45,232 nt of DNA from Welwitschia mirabilis (GCA_051453625.1 JBOZIK010000001.1:230113345-230158576), one strand, 5' to 3'. Shown: positions 1 through 11,234, counted from the first letter of the stretch. Numbers and translations are program-made. The notes: a model not told the origin generated them from the sequence alone.

Positions 1-964
1 TTTACTTATAACATCTTGAATATTCATGGAGTTTAGGATCATTTGAAAGAGTAATTTTAAGCATTTATTTCTTTTATTTAATGCATTATTATGGTTTCAT
101 AAGCCTCTTTCTCCATGGCCATGTTTTTTAGGAAGATTCTTCACTTTCTACCTTTCTTCTATTTTTCTATTGCTTTTTCACTACTTGTTTGCTGTCAGAC
201 CTTTTTGGATTTTTTCTATTCTGTCTAAACATCTCATTTAAAAAGTGTCATCTTATATCTATCACTTCCATGACAGACAAGATAATAGTCATCCTTTTTA
301 CTTTGTATGATCTGAGATGTCTTACTTTTCCTATGGGGAGGAAGGAGGGGGGAAGAGAAGAACACATATCTAAGCTTTCTTCTAAGATATTAAGCAAAAA
401 TTTATAATTTTTAAATTTAAAAGGATCATTTTAAGCTTTCATGATATATATTTATAAATGCGTTATTTAGATACGATTTCATGTTACTTGAATACATTTC
501 ATAAACTTGATTTAACAAGAGCACAGTAGCACATTCAATAATTTTCTTACAAATATGTTTCAGATCTTATAAAGGAAAATAATATCATGATTACTCTTTT
601 ATCTTGCCCTTGTAGAAAACATTAATGAAATTTTTATGCATCATTCTTTGATATTATTACACATTAGTTTTAGCATTACTTTCTTGAATGATACTTACAT
701 TATCATTTTTTAAAATATCATTATTACATTCCATGATTTATTTATGTGTATGACATTCATTCAGTATATTATGATGTATTTAAGTAGGAAGTTATGACTA
801 TAATAATAATTATATCACTTAATGAGTTTTTATCATCTATTCCTACATGATAAAATTGAACTCAAATTCCATTTATCTAGTTGATGATTATCTTAGTCAA
901 ATTGGCTCGCAATATAGTTGATAGCTTACTTTATCAAGGAATGACAAGGTCAAGAAGAAGGCTT
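1..964. other. unassigned AT-rich sequence
   Basis: No gene, RNA or repeat structure could be supported here. Open frames such as 189-407 lack protein-like composition or any family motif. The stretch is the left flank of the solo LTR and ends in the 5-base target duplication copy GGCTT (960-964). Confidence 0.6.
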
Positions 965-1185
965 TGTTGTGATGATAATTTATAGGATTTTGATGGTGCA
1001 TTTGGAGTACTTTTGTAAGATATTTATACAGGTTTAGATGCAATTTTGCTAATTATGGAGAGTCGATAGGATGATCACAGAAACATGTAATTCTTACCAC
1101 AATTGAATGTATTTCAGGCATGTTCTAGTACTTAGCATGTTAAAGGAAGACTAATGATGAAGAAGATTAATTCTCTTTACTTGAG

Positions 1186-1766
1186 NNNNNNNNNNNNNNN
1201 NNNNNNNNNNNNNNNNNNNNNNNNNNNNNNNNNNNNNNNNNNNNNNNNNNNNNNNNNNNNNNNNNNNNNNNNNNNNNNNNNNNNNNNNNNNNNNNNNNNN
1301 NNNNNNNNNNNNNNNNNNNNNNNNNNNNNNNNNNNNNNNNNNNNNNNNNNNNNNNNNNNNNNNNNNNNNNNNNNNNNNNNNNNNNNNNNNNNNNNNNNNN
1401 NNNNNNNNNNNNNNNNNNNNNNNNNNNNNNNNNNNNNNNNNNNNNNNNNNNNNNNNNNNNNNNNNNNNNNNNNNNNNNNNNNNNNNNNNNNNNNNNNNNN
1501 NNNNNNNNNNNNNNNNNNNNNNNNNNNNNNNNNNNNNNNNNNNNNNNNNNNNNNNNNNNNNNNNNNNNNNNNNNNNNNNNNNNNNNNNNNNNNNNNNNNN
1601 NNNNNNNNNNNNNNNNNNNNNNNNNNNNNNNNNNNNNNNNNNNNNNNNNNNNNNNNNNNNNNNNNNNNNNNNNNNNNNNNNNNNNNNNNNNNNNNNNNNN
1701 NNNNNNNNNNNNNNNNNNNNNNNNNNNNNNNNNNNNNNNNNNNNNNNNNNNNNNNNNNNNNNNNNN
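1186..1766. other. assembly gap (581 N)
   Basis: An N run inside the solo LTR, in the U3 part where repeated units of about 110 bp begin. Tandem repeats could explain why assembly failed here. Confidence 0.95.
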
Positions 1767-2162
1767 TACTTGAAAAGCTATGATAATGTATCATCCCCCT
1801 CCCATGATAGAGGGGACAATAACATTGTACTTACATATTACAATAGCAACATGAACTAGTGATTGAAGCCAATGAAGCACTATTTTTCGTGGAGGTGCCA
1901 TCCCCATTGTTATCCCCATGATATAAGGAATAATGACATAATTAGAGTAAACTACAAGGTCAATTGCAGAGCCAAAAGTTATTGAATTATGTATTGTTAT
2001 GGGGCTTTGTCCCTAGTGTCATCCCTATGACAGTCAAGATGATAACTGTTTTATATAAGTAGGCTTAAATTATCTTATAATTGGGTCATGTAACCTACTT
2101 AGGATATTAGGGTTTCTTCTCCAACTTCTAGGATTATGTTTCTAGAACATCCAATGTAAAAC

Positions 2163-2170
2163 TATAAATA
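2163..2170 (+). promoter_or_regulatory. LTR TATA box
   Basis: TATAAATA lies in the context CTATAAATACCTCCC within the solo LTR. Element A has the aligned but weaker versions TTATAAATAATTCC (minus strand, 11948-11961) and CTATAAACACC (minus strand, about 5794-5805). This is the expected position for the U3/R promoter of a plant LTR. Transcription from it today is unlikely given the decay. Confidence 0.6.
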
Positions 2171-2324
2171 CCTCCCTTGTCCTCACTTCCAATTCATCTT
2201 TTGTATCTAATATGCTTGTGATAGAAGATTGAAGGATAAAAGGTCCATCCAGTAGCTAAATAAAGGAGTTTCCTTAGTGTTAGGCTAAGTCTTTTCCATT
2301 GAGGTGCTACTATTTTATTGTAAG

Positions 2325-2574
2325 NNNNNNNNNNNNNNNNNNNNNNNNNNNNNNNNNNNNNNNNNNNNNNNNNNNNNNNNNNNNNNNNNNNNNNNNNNNN
2401 NNNNNNNNNNNNNNNNNNNNNNNNNNNNNNNNNNNNNNNNNNNNNNNNNNNNNNNNNNNNNNNNNNNNNNNNNNNNNNNNNNNNNNNNNNNNNNNNNNNN
2501 NNNNNNNNNNNNNNNNNNNNNNNNNNNNNNNNNNNNNNNNNNNNNNNNNNNNNNNNNNNNNNNNNNNNNNNNNN
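2325..2574. other. assembly gap (250 N)
   Basis: An N run inside the solo LTR downstream of the TATA box. The LTR homology resumes on the far side. Confidence 0.95.
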
Positions 2575-2869
2575 CTTCTTAATTAATCTGAATTTTAGAG
2601 AGCTAGTTCTTATGATAGAAGAATTAGAAACCAATAGAATTAATTTCATTTCCATGTACATTTACTTTATTATTTACTTTTAGTTATTAAAAAATAAGAG
2701 ACTAAAAATACCTTTGGAAATCAATTTTGTAACTCTAAGCCTAGTTCCTTTGTTAGGATTATGACATTCAGATGAACTCCCATCTATACTAGCATGTGTT
2801 TTTCTATAAGTTATTTGATTATAAGTGTATGTAAAGAACTTCAGAATTGCATAAATTCACACTACAATA

Positions 2870-3853
2870 GTCTTGCAACTTGAATATGTCATCTATAATA
2901 GATATGTATTATTTTTTTAATAAATTTTTTTTTTTATTTTTAAGAATTTAAAAGTATAAGAATTTGGTAATTTTTATTAAGAGATCAATCGTGCAAAAAG
3001 AATAAAAATAGTGGAAAACTAATGAGGCATTTTAGGAAAGAACATAAGGCAAGGTGAAATGAATAACAAACTTAGATTATAGGAAGGAAAAAATTTTACA
3101 AAAATCTTAATACCAGTTTGATATTAGGAAGAAAATATATAATACTAATTTAATTTCTTTACGAAATGAAGAAAAAAAATTTTAATGCTGACTTAAATTT
3201 TGCTAAATTAAGAAAAAGGCTAAGAGAAAATTCACAAGACTTGACATGCCCTTATGTAAATTGCTAGAATTTTTACTATTTAAGTATTTCATATGACTTT
3301 TACCATAAAAACAATATGGTTCAAAATAGTTTAAAGCTAAGTTAGTTCAAACAAAACTAGTCTTTTCATATCATAATATAAAGGGGTAAATCACTAAAAG
3401 GTGTATTAATTTACAACATATTATACAAGATTTATTAGAAGGAAAATGAAAATATAACTTAAAAAACAACATGAAACTTCCTAATAAAATGCTAATAATG
3501 TTTAAAATCCTCTATGAAAGAACTCCACTTAGTAAAATGATAATTTAAGCATAGCATAACAAACAACTACATTTCAATAGATGAGCCTTAGATGATTAAT
3601 GTGCTTAGTGTGTCTAGGACATTGAAAAATATTTTATTAATGAAAAATGATTTTTAATGTAATTTAGAAAAATTATCTACAAGTTGCTTAAGAATTTTTA
3701 TTTTTGTTCATAACAACATTAATTAAAAAGTTATTAGCATTACATTTATGAAATATTTTAGGAAGTTTAATGAGAATAAAAATTTAACTTATAAAATATA
3801 GTGGTAAATGTTTTGTTTATTAATTTAAAAACTACCAATATTCCTATGAAATC
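2870..3853. other. unassigned AT-rich sequence
   Basis: No recognisable coding or repeat signal follows the solo LTR. It may be the decayed upstream part of the element that carries the retropepsin fragment after the next gap, but no Gag motif could be seen. Confidence 0.5.
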
Positions 3854-4420
3854 NNNNNNNNNNNNNNNNNNNNNNNNNNNNNNNNNNNNNNNNNNNNNNN
3901 NNNNNNNNNNNNNNNNNNNNNNNNNNNNNNNNNNNNNNNNNNNNNNNNNNNNNNNNNNNNNNNNNNNNNNNNNNNNNNNNNNNNNNNNNNNNNNNNNNNN
4001 NNNNNNNNNNNNNNNNNNNNNNNNNNNNNNNNNNNNNNNNNNNNNNNNNNNNNNNNNNNNNNNNNNNNNNNNNNNNNNNNNNNNNNNNNNNNNNNNNNNN
4101 NNNNNNNNNNNNNNNNNNNNNNNNNNNNNNNNNNNNNNNNNNNNNNNNNNNNNNNNNNNNNNNNNNNNNNNNNNNNNNNNNNNNNNNNNNNNNNNNNNNN
4201 NNNNNNNNNNNNNNNNNNNNNNNNNNNNNNNNNNNNNNNNNNNNNNNNNNNNNNNNNNNNNNNNNNNNNNNNNNNNNNNNNNNNNNNNNNNNNNNNNNNN
4301 NNNNNNNNNNNNNNNNNNNNNNNNNNNNNNNNNNNNNNNNNNNNNNNNNNNNNNNNNNNNNNNNNNNNNNNNNNNNNNNNNNNNNNNNNNNNNNNNNNNN
4401 NNNNNNNNNNNNNNNNNNNN
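3854..4420. other. assembly gap (567 N)
   Basis: An N run. The open frames that appear to span it consist almost entirely of N. Confidence 0.95.
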
Positions 4421-4434
4421 CTTTAATTAAGAAC

Positions 4435-4760
4435 CCTTTATTTATGAAAATCAAGGTTAATAAATTTATTATTAAAAGAGTCCTTGTTGATAGTAGTGTA
4501 GAATTACACATTCTTATAATGGAGTGTTTGGGAGGGGCTAAAAAAGGCCAAGGAGATAACATTAATGGTAATTATTATAACTAAAGGATTTAATAATAAA
4601 AAAATGGATTCATTAGGAATTATATGATTAAATATGAGAGCCAAAAGTGTTATGAAATTTAGAAAATTCCATGCATTCCCCTTTTTATCATCTTTTTATT
4701 TAGAAGATCATGGATTGTACAAAATAAGGATATCATTTCTATCATTCATCAATAAATTAC
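4435..4760 (+). pseudogene. Tat-like Ty3/gypsy retropepsin fragment
   Basis: Remains of an aspartic protease (the Pol domain that cuts the Gag-Pol polyprotein). In a single frame from 4435 one reads PLFMKIKVNKFIIKRVLVD followed by SSVELHIL, which fits the retropepsin pattern PLxxxxxVNxxxxxRVLVDxGAxVNIL. The catalytic Asp is at 4489-4491, but the following Gly is Ser. In the same frame at 4705-4752, RRSWIVQNKDIISIIHQ fits the C-terminal signature LLGRxWIHxxxxVPSTLHQ, known from Tat-type gypsy proteases. A stop follows directly and others lie between the two motifs. Nothing further is visible before 5072, where Element A is inserted, and I found no continuation after 13362. An Ogre/Tat origin is my inference; another gypsy lineage is possible. 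Confidence 0.6.
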
Positions 4761-5067
4761 CTTATAATAATTAAATCATAGGAATCCTATTATAAAGTAC
4801 ACTTTTACTATTAATTTAAAGAATATTTAATTATAACTTATGTCAAGGAGTAAGAACATGTTTTAAACATTAGAAATAATCAATGGTTAGTTAATAAGAG
4901 GTCCCTTGTACCACTAATTAAGTTAGAATTTGATAAAAATAACCTAATAAATATATAAATAATATATAAAAACAACATTTAAATGTTGGATTACCTCATG
5001 GAATAACATTGCTTTTGATTTGAGAGAGTAAAAGGCATATCATCAAAAGCATGTGGATAATGTACAT

Positions 5068-5072
5068 AGTGT
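5068..5072. repeat. target site duplication of Element A, left copy
   Basis: AGTGT directly abuts the LTR terminus TGTTATGGTG at 5073 and is identical to 13358-13362 on the far side of the element. Confidence 0.8.
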
Positions 5073-5890
5073 TGTTATGGTGTGAATTTGTGCAATATTT
5101 AAGGCCTTAGGCAAATCTATAAATCACAATAATTGTAAAAAATACACACTAGTATATAAAAAGAGTTAGCCCAAATGTTGTAGTCCATTATAAGCACTAG
5201 GTTAGAAGTTAGAGAATTGATTTCACAAAGTATTTTTCATTTAGTAAATTAAAATAAAGAATAACACAAATGTAATACAAGATGAATGATGATGAAATGA
5301 AAATGAATGAATGATGAATCTATTTAACTACTAATATTCTTATCACCAAGATTAGCCCTTATAACTTAGATAAATTAATAAGAGTTATCACTTATCCCTA
5401 CCCAACATAAGCTATAAGATATACAAATAGAATATGAATAAATGAAAATATGAAGATGGAATAAAATGAAATGCAACACAAGATTTAAAGTAATAATTTT
5501 AACCTTAAGAAAGATTGCCCTTATGATATAGATAAACTATGAAGCTATCACCAAATCATAATCAACTTAAACTATAAGGGATATTCATACAATAGAAGTA
5601 AAAAGGGTTCTTGAATTAATCATTACTTTAACACCCACTTATAACAAAGTAGTAGCAACTCCATAGAGGATACTTAGCCCAACACCAAGGACATCTTCTC
5701 TCTATATCTAATGGATGGACCTCTTATCCTTCAATATTCTATCACAAGAATATCAGGTACAAAAAAATGGAAATGGAAGTGAAGACAAAAAGGGGTGTTT
5801 ATAGTTTTACATTGAAGTTCTAGAAGCAAAGCCCTAAAAGTTTGAGAAGAAATCCTAGCAACCCACATGAGCTACATGACCCCCTTACAA
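5073..5890 (-). repeat. Element A 3' LTR, 5'-truncated
   Basis: This aligns along its length with 11238-12060. Shared landmarks include the ATGAATGATGATGAAAT block, the CTATCACAAGAATATCA block and the CAACCCACATG block. The part of the LTR upstream of the GGGTCATG block (most of U3), the polypurine tract and the end of integrase are missing: integrase coding sequence runs directly into mid-LTR near 5890. Confidence 0.8.
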
Positions 5891-6700
5891 TAATTTGGCT
5901 TATCCATTAATTTGTAGACGATAAGGACATGCAATTCTATGTTCAATTCTAATGAATAAAAGAAGTTTTCGAAAAAGGTGATTAATAAAATGAGTTCTTT
6001 GATTTCTAATGATGATTATAGGGAAACTAAAACATTGCAAGATATGAGTTCAGAAAAAATTGCAAACAATTTAGACATAATTCTTGGTAGTGAAAAAATA
6101 TTTAACCCCCTTAATAACATAATCAATGATTACTAAGATGTAGTTTTTATCATGAGAAGGTGGTTTAATAGGGCATATAAATTTAGTTCCCTAATAATCA
6201 AAAGGTTCACATTCAAGAATAGGTTTAAGGGGCATATCTTAAGAATGAGTTAGACTACCATAACATTGATAAGTATCACATTTTCTAGCAAAGTTAGAAC
6301 TGTCTTTAAAAAGGGTAGGTCAATAGAAACTAGAATGAATAATTTTTATTATAGTCTTTTAGCTACTAAAGTGTTCCCCACATATCCCACCATGGTAAAG
6401 GTTGAGGATATCTAGGTTTTTCATTTAAGAATACACTTATGCATGATTTGGTCTTTACATCTTTGGTAAATATGGGGTTTATTCCACTCATAGTCATCAA
6501 TCCTATGGAGTAAATATTTTCATTGGTTATTATTACAATGTTGAGATGTTTTCATGGTAATAAGGTATTTCACAATATCAGCATAACTATAAGTGGGATG
6601 AGTAAAAGAGATGACATAAAGTTGTTCAACAATAAATAGTTATTCATTAGGAAAGCTATGTGGATTTTACAATAAGAACAAGAGAGTTGATATAAGTGAT
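5890..6700 (-). pseudogene. Element A integrase (decayed, 3'-truncated)
   Basis: Relic of the DDE integrase that inserts retroelement cDNA. Reading the minus strand downward, the N-terminal part near 6600-6500 gives YADIVKYLI, then the block WNKPHIYQRCKDQI, matching the gypsy segment WDDPYLYKxCxDQIIRRC. SFYWPTLFKD gives the usual FYWPxLFKD block; the zinc-binding CDxCQ survives as CDTYQ (one Cys changed to Tyr) near 6270. MPLKPILECEPFD and YILVIIDYV follow, the latter holding the first catalytic Asp. The second Asp is lost (IIRNQRTHF for IISDGGTHF). The sequence ends at NG-stop-AK, just where the catalytic Glu of NGQAE would be; the Glu position reads Lys and the frame then enters the LTR. 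Several frame changes and stops are needed to follow it. It is non-functional. Confidence 0.75.
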
Positions 6701-6720
6701 TTGTAATGCTACTATGTTTT

Positions 6721-7140
6721 TTAGCCTTGTCGATGATGGTAAGATTGAAATTTTTTTATGAGAAGGATACACTTAATAAGTTTGGTATAATAATCTTTCT
6801 TAGCCATAAGATAGCGTATGACTATGTGATCTATGTAAACATTGATATAAAAGCCAAGAAAATAATGTCTAGGATAATCAAGGTAAAAGATGATGGTAAG
6901 CATTTCCCTTTTAGTAGTAGTGTAGTTAGGTTGGTCCTTGGATGGTGTCTTACTAAGATATGATATGACTTTAAGACCATTTTCACATTTTTGGCTAAGA
7001 AGCCCACCCATAGCAATGTTGCTTACGTCCCATATGAGTTTAAAATTCTTAGTCTGATTGAGACCTATGATAATAGGTTTAGAAGAAATTTTATCCTTAA
7101 GTATAACAAAATCAAGTTGACATGAATTATCTCAATTCAA
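6721..7140 (-). pseudogene. Element A RNase H domain
   Basis: RNase H-like domain of a gypsy Pol, which degrades the RNA strand during reverse transcription. A stop-free stretch at 7011-6724 reads GGLLSQKCENGLKVISYLSK and then NYTTTKREMLTIIF, FYINVYIDHIVIRYLMAKKD and LIKCILLIKKFQ. These match the standard blocks AVLGQ, ISYASKTL, NYTTTEKELLAIVFAL, VYTDHAALKYLLxKKD and RLIRWILLLQEF in order and spacing. The upstream part (to about 7140) supplies IGLNQTKNFKLIWDVSN, equivalent to PDWxLPFELMCDASD. The DH pair after VY is kept, but the equivalent first Asp block reads WDVSN. It follows RT directly, as expected. Confidence 0.8.
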
Positions 7141-8020
7141 TTTAGTGTTTTTTCAAGTAATAAGTAAAGGGATTCATAAACCTTGGCATAATCTTGAATA
7201 AAATTATGATAGAAACTATCATGATGAAAGAATGATCTAACTTATTTGACATTAGTGGGAGGTTTAAGGTTTTTAATAATAACAAATTTTGTAGGGTTCA
7301 TTTTAATAATAACAAATTTTAATAATAACAATTTCATTATTAATAAGAAGGAAACTCATTTTCTAGCTCAACCGTAGACCACTCTCTATACATCAATATA
7401 AGAGTTTTTCTAACCTTTCTATGATTTGTTCAAAAGTTTCATCAAAGATGGAGTAGTCATCCATAAGATTTTAATATAATCCTCTATCATGTTAGAAATG
7501 ATTCCCATTATTACTCGTTAAGAAGTCCTAGGGGAATTACAAAGTCCAAAAGGCATTTTTTAAAAGACAAAAAGTTCTAAAGGGAGAGGTAAAAGTTGTT
7601 TTTACTTACTCTTCACTTGCTATGCAAACTTGATTATAGCCACTATAGCCATTAAGAAAACAATATTATGCATGCCCTTAATTTCTATCAAGCACTTAAA
7701 TAAGCAAGAGTAAAGGAAAATAATCCTTCTTGATGACCTCATTAAGTTTTCTAAAATTAATGCACATTCTCTATTTCCTGACCTCTTTTGAAACTACCAT
7801 CAAAGGACTAATCCACTTACTATCAGATATAGCATAAATGGTCTTAGTAATTATAAGTTTAATAATTTCATCTTTAACTACTTACTTAAGGACTGGGTTA
7901 AACATTTATTATGGTTGCTTAACTAGTTTAGGGTTATCCTCAAGGTATATTTTGTGTTAAACTATGGAAAGAGGGATGGAAGCTAAGTCTTTATGAGTCC
8001 AAGAAAAAGCATCTTCATTA
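7140..8020 (-). pseudogene. Element A reverse transcriptase (decayed)
   Basis: Reverse transcriptase domain read on the minus strand. In order: AFSWTHKDL near 8010, ISDSKWISPLMVVSK near 7810, RMCINFRKLNEV (for RMCIDYRKLN), KKDYFPL, FLNGYSGYNQV (for FLDGYSGYNQI) near 7660, TTFTSPFRTF, MPFGLCNSPRTS at 7556-7521, then a TAA (7520-7518) where the family has Gln, RVIMGI, and finally MDDYSIF at 7464-7444, the catalytic F/YMDD region. The first catalytic Asp of FLDGYSGY is Asn (a G-to-A change) and a frameshift separates MPFGL from MDD. Further on, VRSF...FYxNFIQDYAKV forms the connection to RNase H. A 30-base in-frame duplication (7271-7300 and 7301-7330) repeats the residues KFVIIK. Confidence 0.8.
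7271..7333. repeat. short tandem duplication inside RT
   Basis: The 20-base word TTTTAATAATAACAAATTTT occurs identically at 7271-7290 and 7301-7320, with a third shortened copy at 7317-7333. It sits inside the RT connection region of Element A and duplicates the residues KFVIIK there. Confidence 0.8.
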
Positions 8021-8399
8021 AAAGCTAAAAGTGAGATTAAGTTAGATTCTTATTGAGAAGTAATAAGGTTATTTATTATGAAAGGTTTATTCAGATTATT
8101 GAATACAAAAATGTATTTTAAACTTTTAGTCAACTCTTTCAGTTCTAAGTTAAAATTTTTAACTTTGGGTGCTGAATTACCATTAATGACTATCGTCTCA
8201 GGATTTCGTGGGGATGACAGTAAGGAAGGACTTTTTTAAAAAAGTTTTTCTATTGAATAAACATATTGGAATTTCTTCTAGTTAAAAAATTCCTCATCCT
8301 CATGCTTAAAATAGTTTGTTTTAGTCAAGTCATTATCAATCTCTCCTTAATTGGGTAATGTAGTAAAAATAAGGTTACTTTAATTTCTTATTCTAAGTT

Positions 8400-8931
8400 A
8401 TACTCATCTCCTATTTCTTTTTCTATAGCATCAAAAACTCTAATGGTTAACTTATTATTGTCTATATGACATTCCATCATTCTAATTTGTATGTCAATGA
8501 TACATTACATAATTATGTAAAAGGCTCTTCTAAAAAGTAGTGGATAACTATCATCATGTTCTACCTCAATGATAACCACATCTATGGGATAGAAAGATTC
8601 TTCTATTTGGATAATGAAGTCCTTGATAATTTCCAAGGATTTCTTAATTGAAGTAGTAACCAATTCTAAGATGATTTTGTATAGGATCCACTCTGATTTT
8701 CAACACAAGTCTTTTACATATGTAAATAGTTATAATGTTTACACTATTTCCTATGTCAACCAAAGATTTTTGAATTATTTTTTTACCTTCCAAAGTAACA
8801 CTTGCTATTGCTATTCTAGGGTCCTTAAATTTAGGGCACTTTTTCATGACTAAGTTGAAAAATAGATTAAGTAAGGAAGACCTTAATATGAATGGTACAT
8901 TTTGTTTTCTTTTAACTTGGTCTTTCCACAA
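8400..8931 (-). pseudogene. Element A retropepsin
   Basis: Aspartic protease of the Gag-Pol polyprotein, in two overlapping frames. The N-terminal half (8931-8647) contains KFKDPRIAIASVTLEGKKI, then LVDIGNSVNIITIYICKRL, which fits LKDPxSFTIPVTIG...LxDLGASVNLMPLSxxKRL of Athila/Tat proteases. The active-site motif is DIGNS, retaining Asp and Gly. The C-terminal half (about 8660-8400) lies in another frame and reads FYPIDVVIIEVEHDD, then PLLFRRAFYI, corresponding to FYxPVDFVVLDxE...PIILGRPFL. The flap-distal signature is therefore damaged (LFRRAF for ILGRPF). Gag-derived linker lies directly upstream (8931-9600). One frameshift and at least one stop rule out a working enzyme. Confidence 0.75.
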
Positions 8932-10322
8932 CTTAAAATATTTAGAATTTTCTTGTAAGAGTTTTCAAAAAGATAAGTTTATGTTTACCTTTTGTATCAA
9001 GGCCTTCAAGTGCTCATCATAGGTAGGATTCATATTTAACCCATCAAGCTAATGAGTAGATAGTTTCTTCCCATTATTTTCTTCTAAAGACTTTTTAGTG
9101 GTGGGTTTATCATTTAATATTAAAGGTAAGTTATATGTGTCCAAAATTTCTACATCATCTTCTTTCTTTATTTTTTCATTATTTTTGGAAGTTAAAGCCT
9201 CATGGGTAGGATGTGTTGCATGATTTTCCCTTCTTGTTACTACCTTAAAATCTCTCTTGACTTCATTTGGGTTAGGTAAAAATTGAGATGTAAAGGATTA
9301 TTGTAGTTTTTGATTGGCTAACATTATTTGTTGAAGTACATTCACTAAGTTCTTAATATTATTCTTGGTCTTTTCTTACATCTTTTTTAATTCTTCTATT
9401 GAATCTCTGAGTGCATCATTTTGATTTGATTGAAGATTGGAGTTATTTAATTTGAAGTTTGAATTCTTGAATCTATTATTAATAGGTTTCTAATGTGATT
9501 GTTCACCTTATCTTTGTTGAAATCATGGTTGACTTTAAAAATTAGGTGTTCTCTAATTAAATGCACATACTTCCTTAAACATCCTATCTTTATAAGTTAT
9601 TAACAAAGGATACTCTTTAGTTTGACAAGAGTTATTTTCATAAATATCACATTTTGAAGTTGTGTTTTCATATTTTACTATCTTTGCATGAATATTATTT
9701 TAGTGTACTTCTTCAAAGTGGTAGTAAAATCCTAATCATATTGTTTGAATCATATTTCTCTTCTTTCTTATCATGTTTTACTTTCTTTAGGTTTTTTTAT
9801 GAGTTGGCCTATAGTTCGATTTTCCTTACAAGTGGGTTTTGGCCATGTTTGACTTATCTCTATTAGATTTTCCAACACATTTCATGCATCATCTAAAATA
9901 AAGTTCATCAAGTTACCACCACAAGAAAATTCTATAAGTTGTTTTGTTTGACTAGTCAATCCATTATAGAAATAATCTATCAATTCTTCTTTACAGAATT
10001 CATCAACAGGGTTGGAAGAGATGATTATAATGAAATGCTTATAAGTTATGGCATAATTCTTATGAGGTTGTTATTAAAGTTGGTAACTTCTTTTATTCTT
10101 TTTCTTATGGTACTTTCAGTCAAAAATATTTTAATAAAAATTTCTTGCTGTTGACTCCATGATTTAAGACTCTTGCATGAAATGGTTTTAAGCCAAAATT
10201 TTTCCTTTCTTCTAAGTATGACTAAAAAGATAATCATGTAAGTATGATCACTAATATTTTTATTTCTTGAGGTAAATACAGGTTGTTTAATATTAACTAG
10301 AAGTTAAAAAGCATCCTCTTCA
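8931..10322 (-). pseudogene. Element A Gag (decayed, 5' part in gap)
   Basis: Structural Gag protein. Next to the gap, the stop-free stretch 10237-10049 contains EKFWLKTISCKSLKSWSQQQ and IFIKIF, then TESTIRKRIKEVTNF, which matches the retrotrans_gag pattern (KAKxWLxSLPxxSIxTWxxLxxKFLxKFFP...LRxEIxxF). At about 9990-9860, LIDYFYNGL, CGGNLMNF and ENLIEISQTW follow, matching FYNGL...AAGGxLMNKT...LxExMAxNSxxW. A CX2CX4HX4C knuckle position occurs at 9651-9610 but reads C-D-I-Y-E-N-N-S-C-Q-T-K-E-Y, with two Cys changed to Tyr and the His changed to Cys. Downstream is a charged linker leading into the protease. The N-terminus is hidden by the 10323-10729 gap. Confidence 0.75.
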
Positions 10323-10729
10323 NNNNNNNNNNNNNNNNNNNNNNNNNNNNNNNNNNNNNNNNNNNNNNNNNNNNNNNNNNNNNNNNNNNNNNNNNNNNNN
10401 NNNNNNNNNNNNNNNNNNNNNNNNNNNNNNNNNNNNNNNNNNNNNNNNNNNNNNNNNNNNNNNNNNNNNNNNNNNNNNNNNNNNNNNNNNNNNNNNNNNN
10501 NNNNNNNNNNNNNNNNNNNNNNNNNNNNNNNNNNNNNNNNNNNNNNNNNNNNNNNNNNNNNNNNNNNNNNNNNNNNNNNNNNNNNNNNNNNNNNNNNNNN
10601 NNNNNNNNNNNNNNNNNNNNNNNNNNNNNNNNNNNNNNNNNNNNNNNNNNNNNNNNNNNNNNNNNNNNNNNNNNNNNNNNNNNNNNNNNNNNNNNNNNNN
10701 NNNNNNNNNNNNNNNNNNNNNNNNNNNNN
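10323..10729. other. assembly gap (407 N)
   Basis: An N run between the Gag core and the leader of Element A. It hides the N-terminus of Gag. Confidence 0.95.
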
Positions 10730-11216
10730 TTTCTAATGTTTTATCTTTGTATCAAAATTCACATGTCCTTGAATGATTTATATTGAAACCAAAAGCTAAA
10801 TTAAAAAACAACTAATAGTCATCCACCTAATCATGGAGATAATAGGAGGAACAATACTCATAACAATAGAGAATTACTAGAATAAAAGAGAAAAATTAAC
10901 ATAACTAAAAAAATAGGCTGTTATCCATCTTATTATGGGGACGACATAAAGGAACATAGTATTTTATTACTACTACAAAAAGAATAGAAATTTTACAAAA
11001 AGGAAAATAAATTGAAAAATCTCTGACTCTCATTCTCAGTGTTATGTGAATGACTGAGGGAACCATAATAATGTTTTTAAGCTACAAAAAATAAAAATTA
11101 TCAAAATAAACCTACTTAACTAGAATATAAATACAACACTCTTTCAAATAAATAACCTAAACTAAGATCCAAGGCATTTATTTAGATAGTGATAATCCTC
11201 TAGCTCCTTGTGGCCT
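10730..11216 (-). other. Element A untranslated leader
   Basis: No coding signal is seen between the gap and the primer binding site. Two copies of the family's quasi-palindromic motif lie here (10817-10849 and 10919-10952). Their presence in the leader as well as in the LTR is unusual. Confidence 0.55.
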
Positions 11217-11234
11217 TCCCTAGTGATGGCACCA
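11217..11234 (-). other. primer binding site, tRNA-Asp type
   Basis: The minus strand reads TGGTGCCATCACTAGGGA, three bases inside the 5' LTR. Compared with the Athila-type sequence complementary to tRNA-Asp, TGGCGCCGTTGCCGGGGA, 12 of 18 positions match. Five of the six differences are C-to-T or G-to-A and fall at CpG positions. Position and pattern support the identification. Confidence 0.7.

Larger units (their letters stand above)
965..2869 (+). repeat. solo LTR of the Element A (Athila-like) family
   Basis: A lone LTR in plus orientation. It starts TGTTGTGATG and ends CACTACAATA, a decayed form of the CACCATAACA end seen in Element A. Its sequence matches the reverse complement of Element A's LTRs along its length: the 968-1070 block matches 13357-13250, the block around the TATA box matches 11950-12060, and the 2620-2860 block matches 11240-11400. 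It is flanked by GGCTT (960-964) and GTCTT (2870-2874), a 5-bp target duplication with one mismatch. No primer binding site or coding domain follows, so LTR-LTR recombination probably removed the rest. Two N runs (1186-1766 and 2325-2574) lie inside it. Allowing for the roughly 1.2-kb real length of Element A's LTR, those gap sizes look too large. Confidence 0.8.

Noticed and set aside
189-407. Open frame of 72 codons
   Set aside because: No family motif; composition is explained by AT-rich sequence and a purine run.
1154-1783. Long open frames across the N runs (also at 3801-4562, 12105-13085, 23192-23876 and 24421-25361)
   Set aside because: They are open only because N runs contain no stop codons.
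6101-6113. AAGGGGG on the minus strand as a polypurine tract for Element A
   Set aside because: It lies inside the integrase block YILVIIDYV...; the integrase continues past it, so it is coding sequence.
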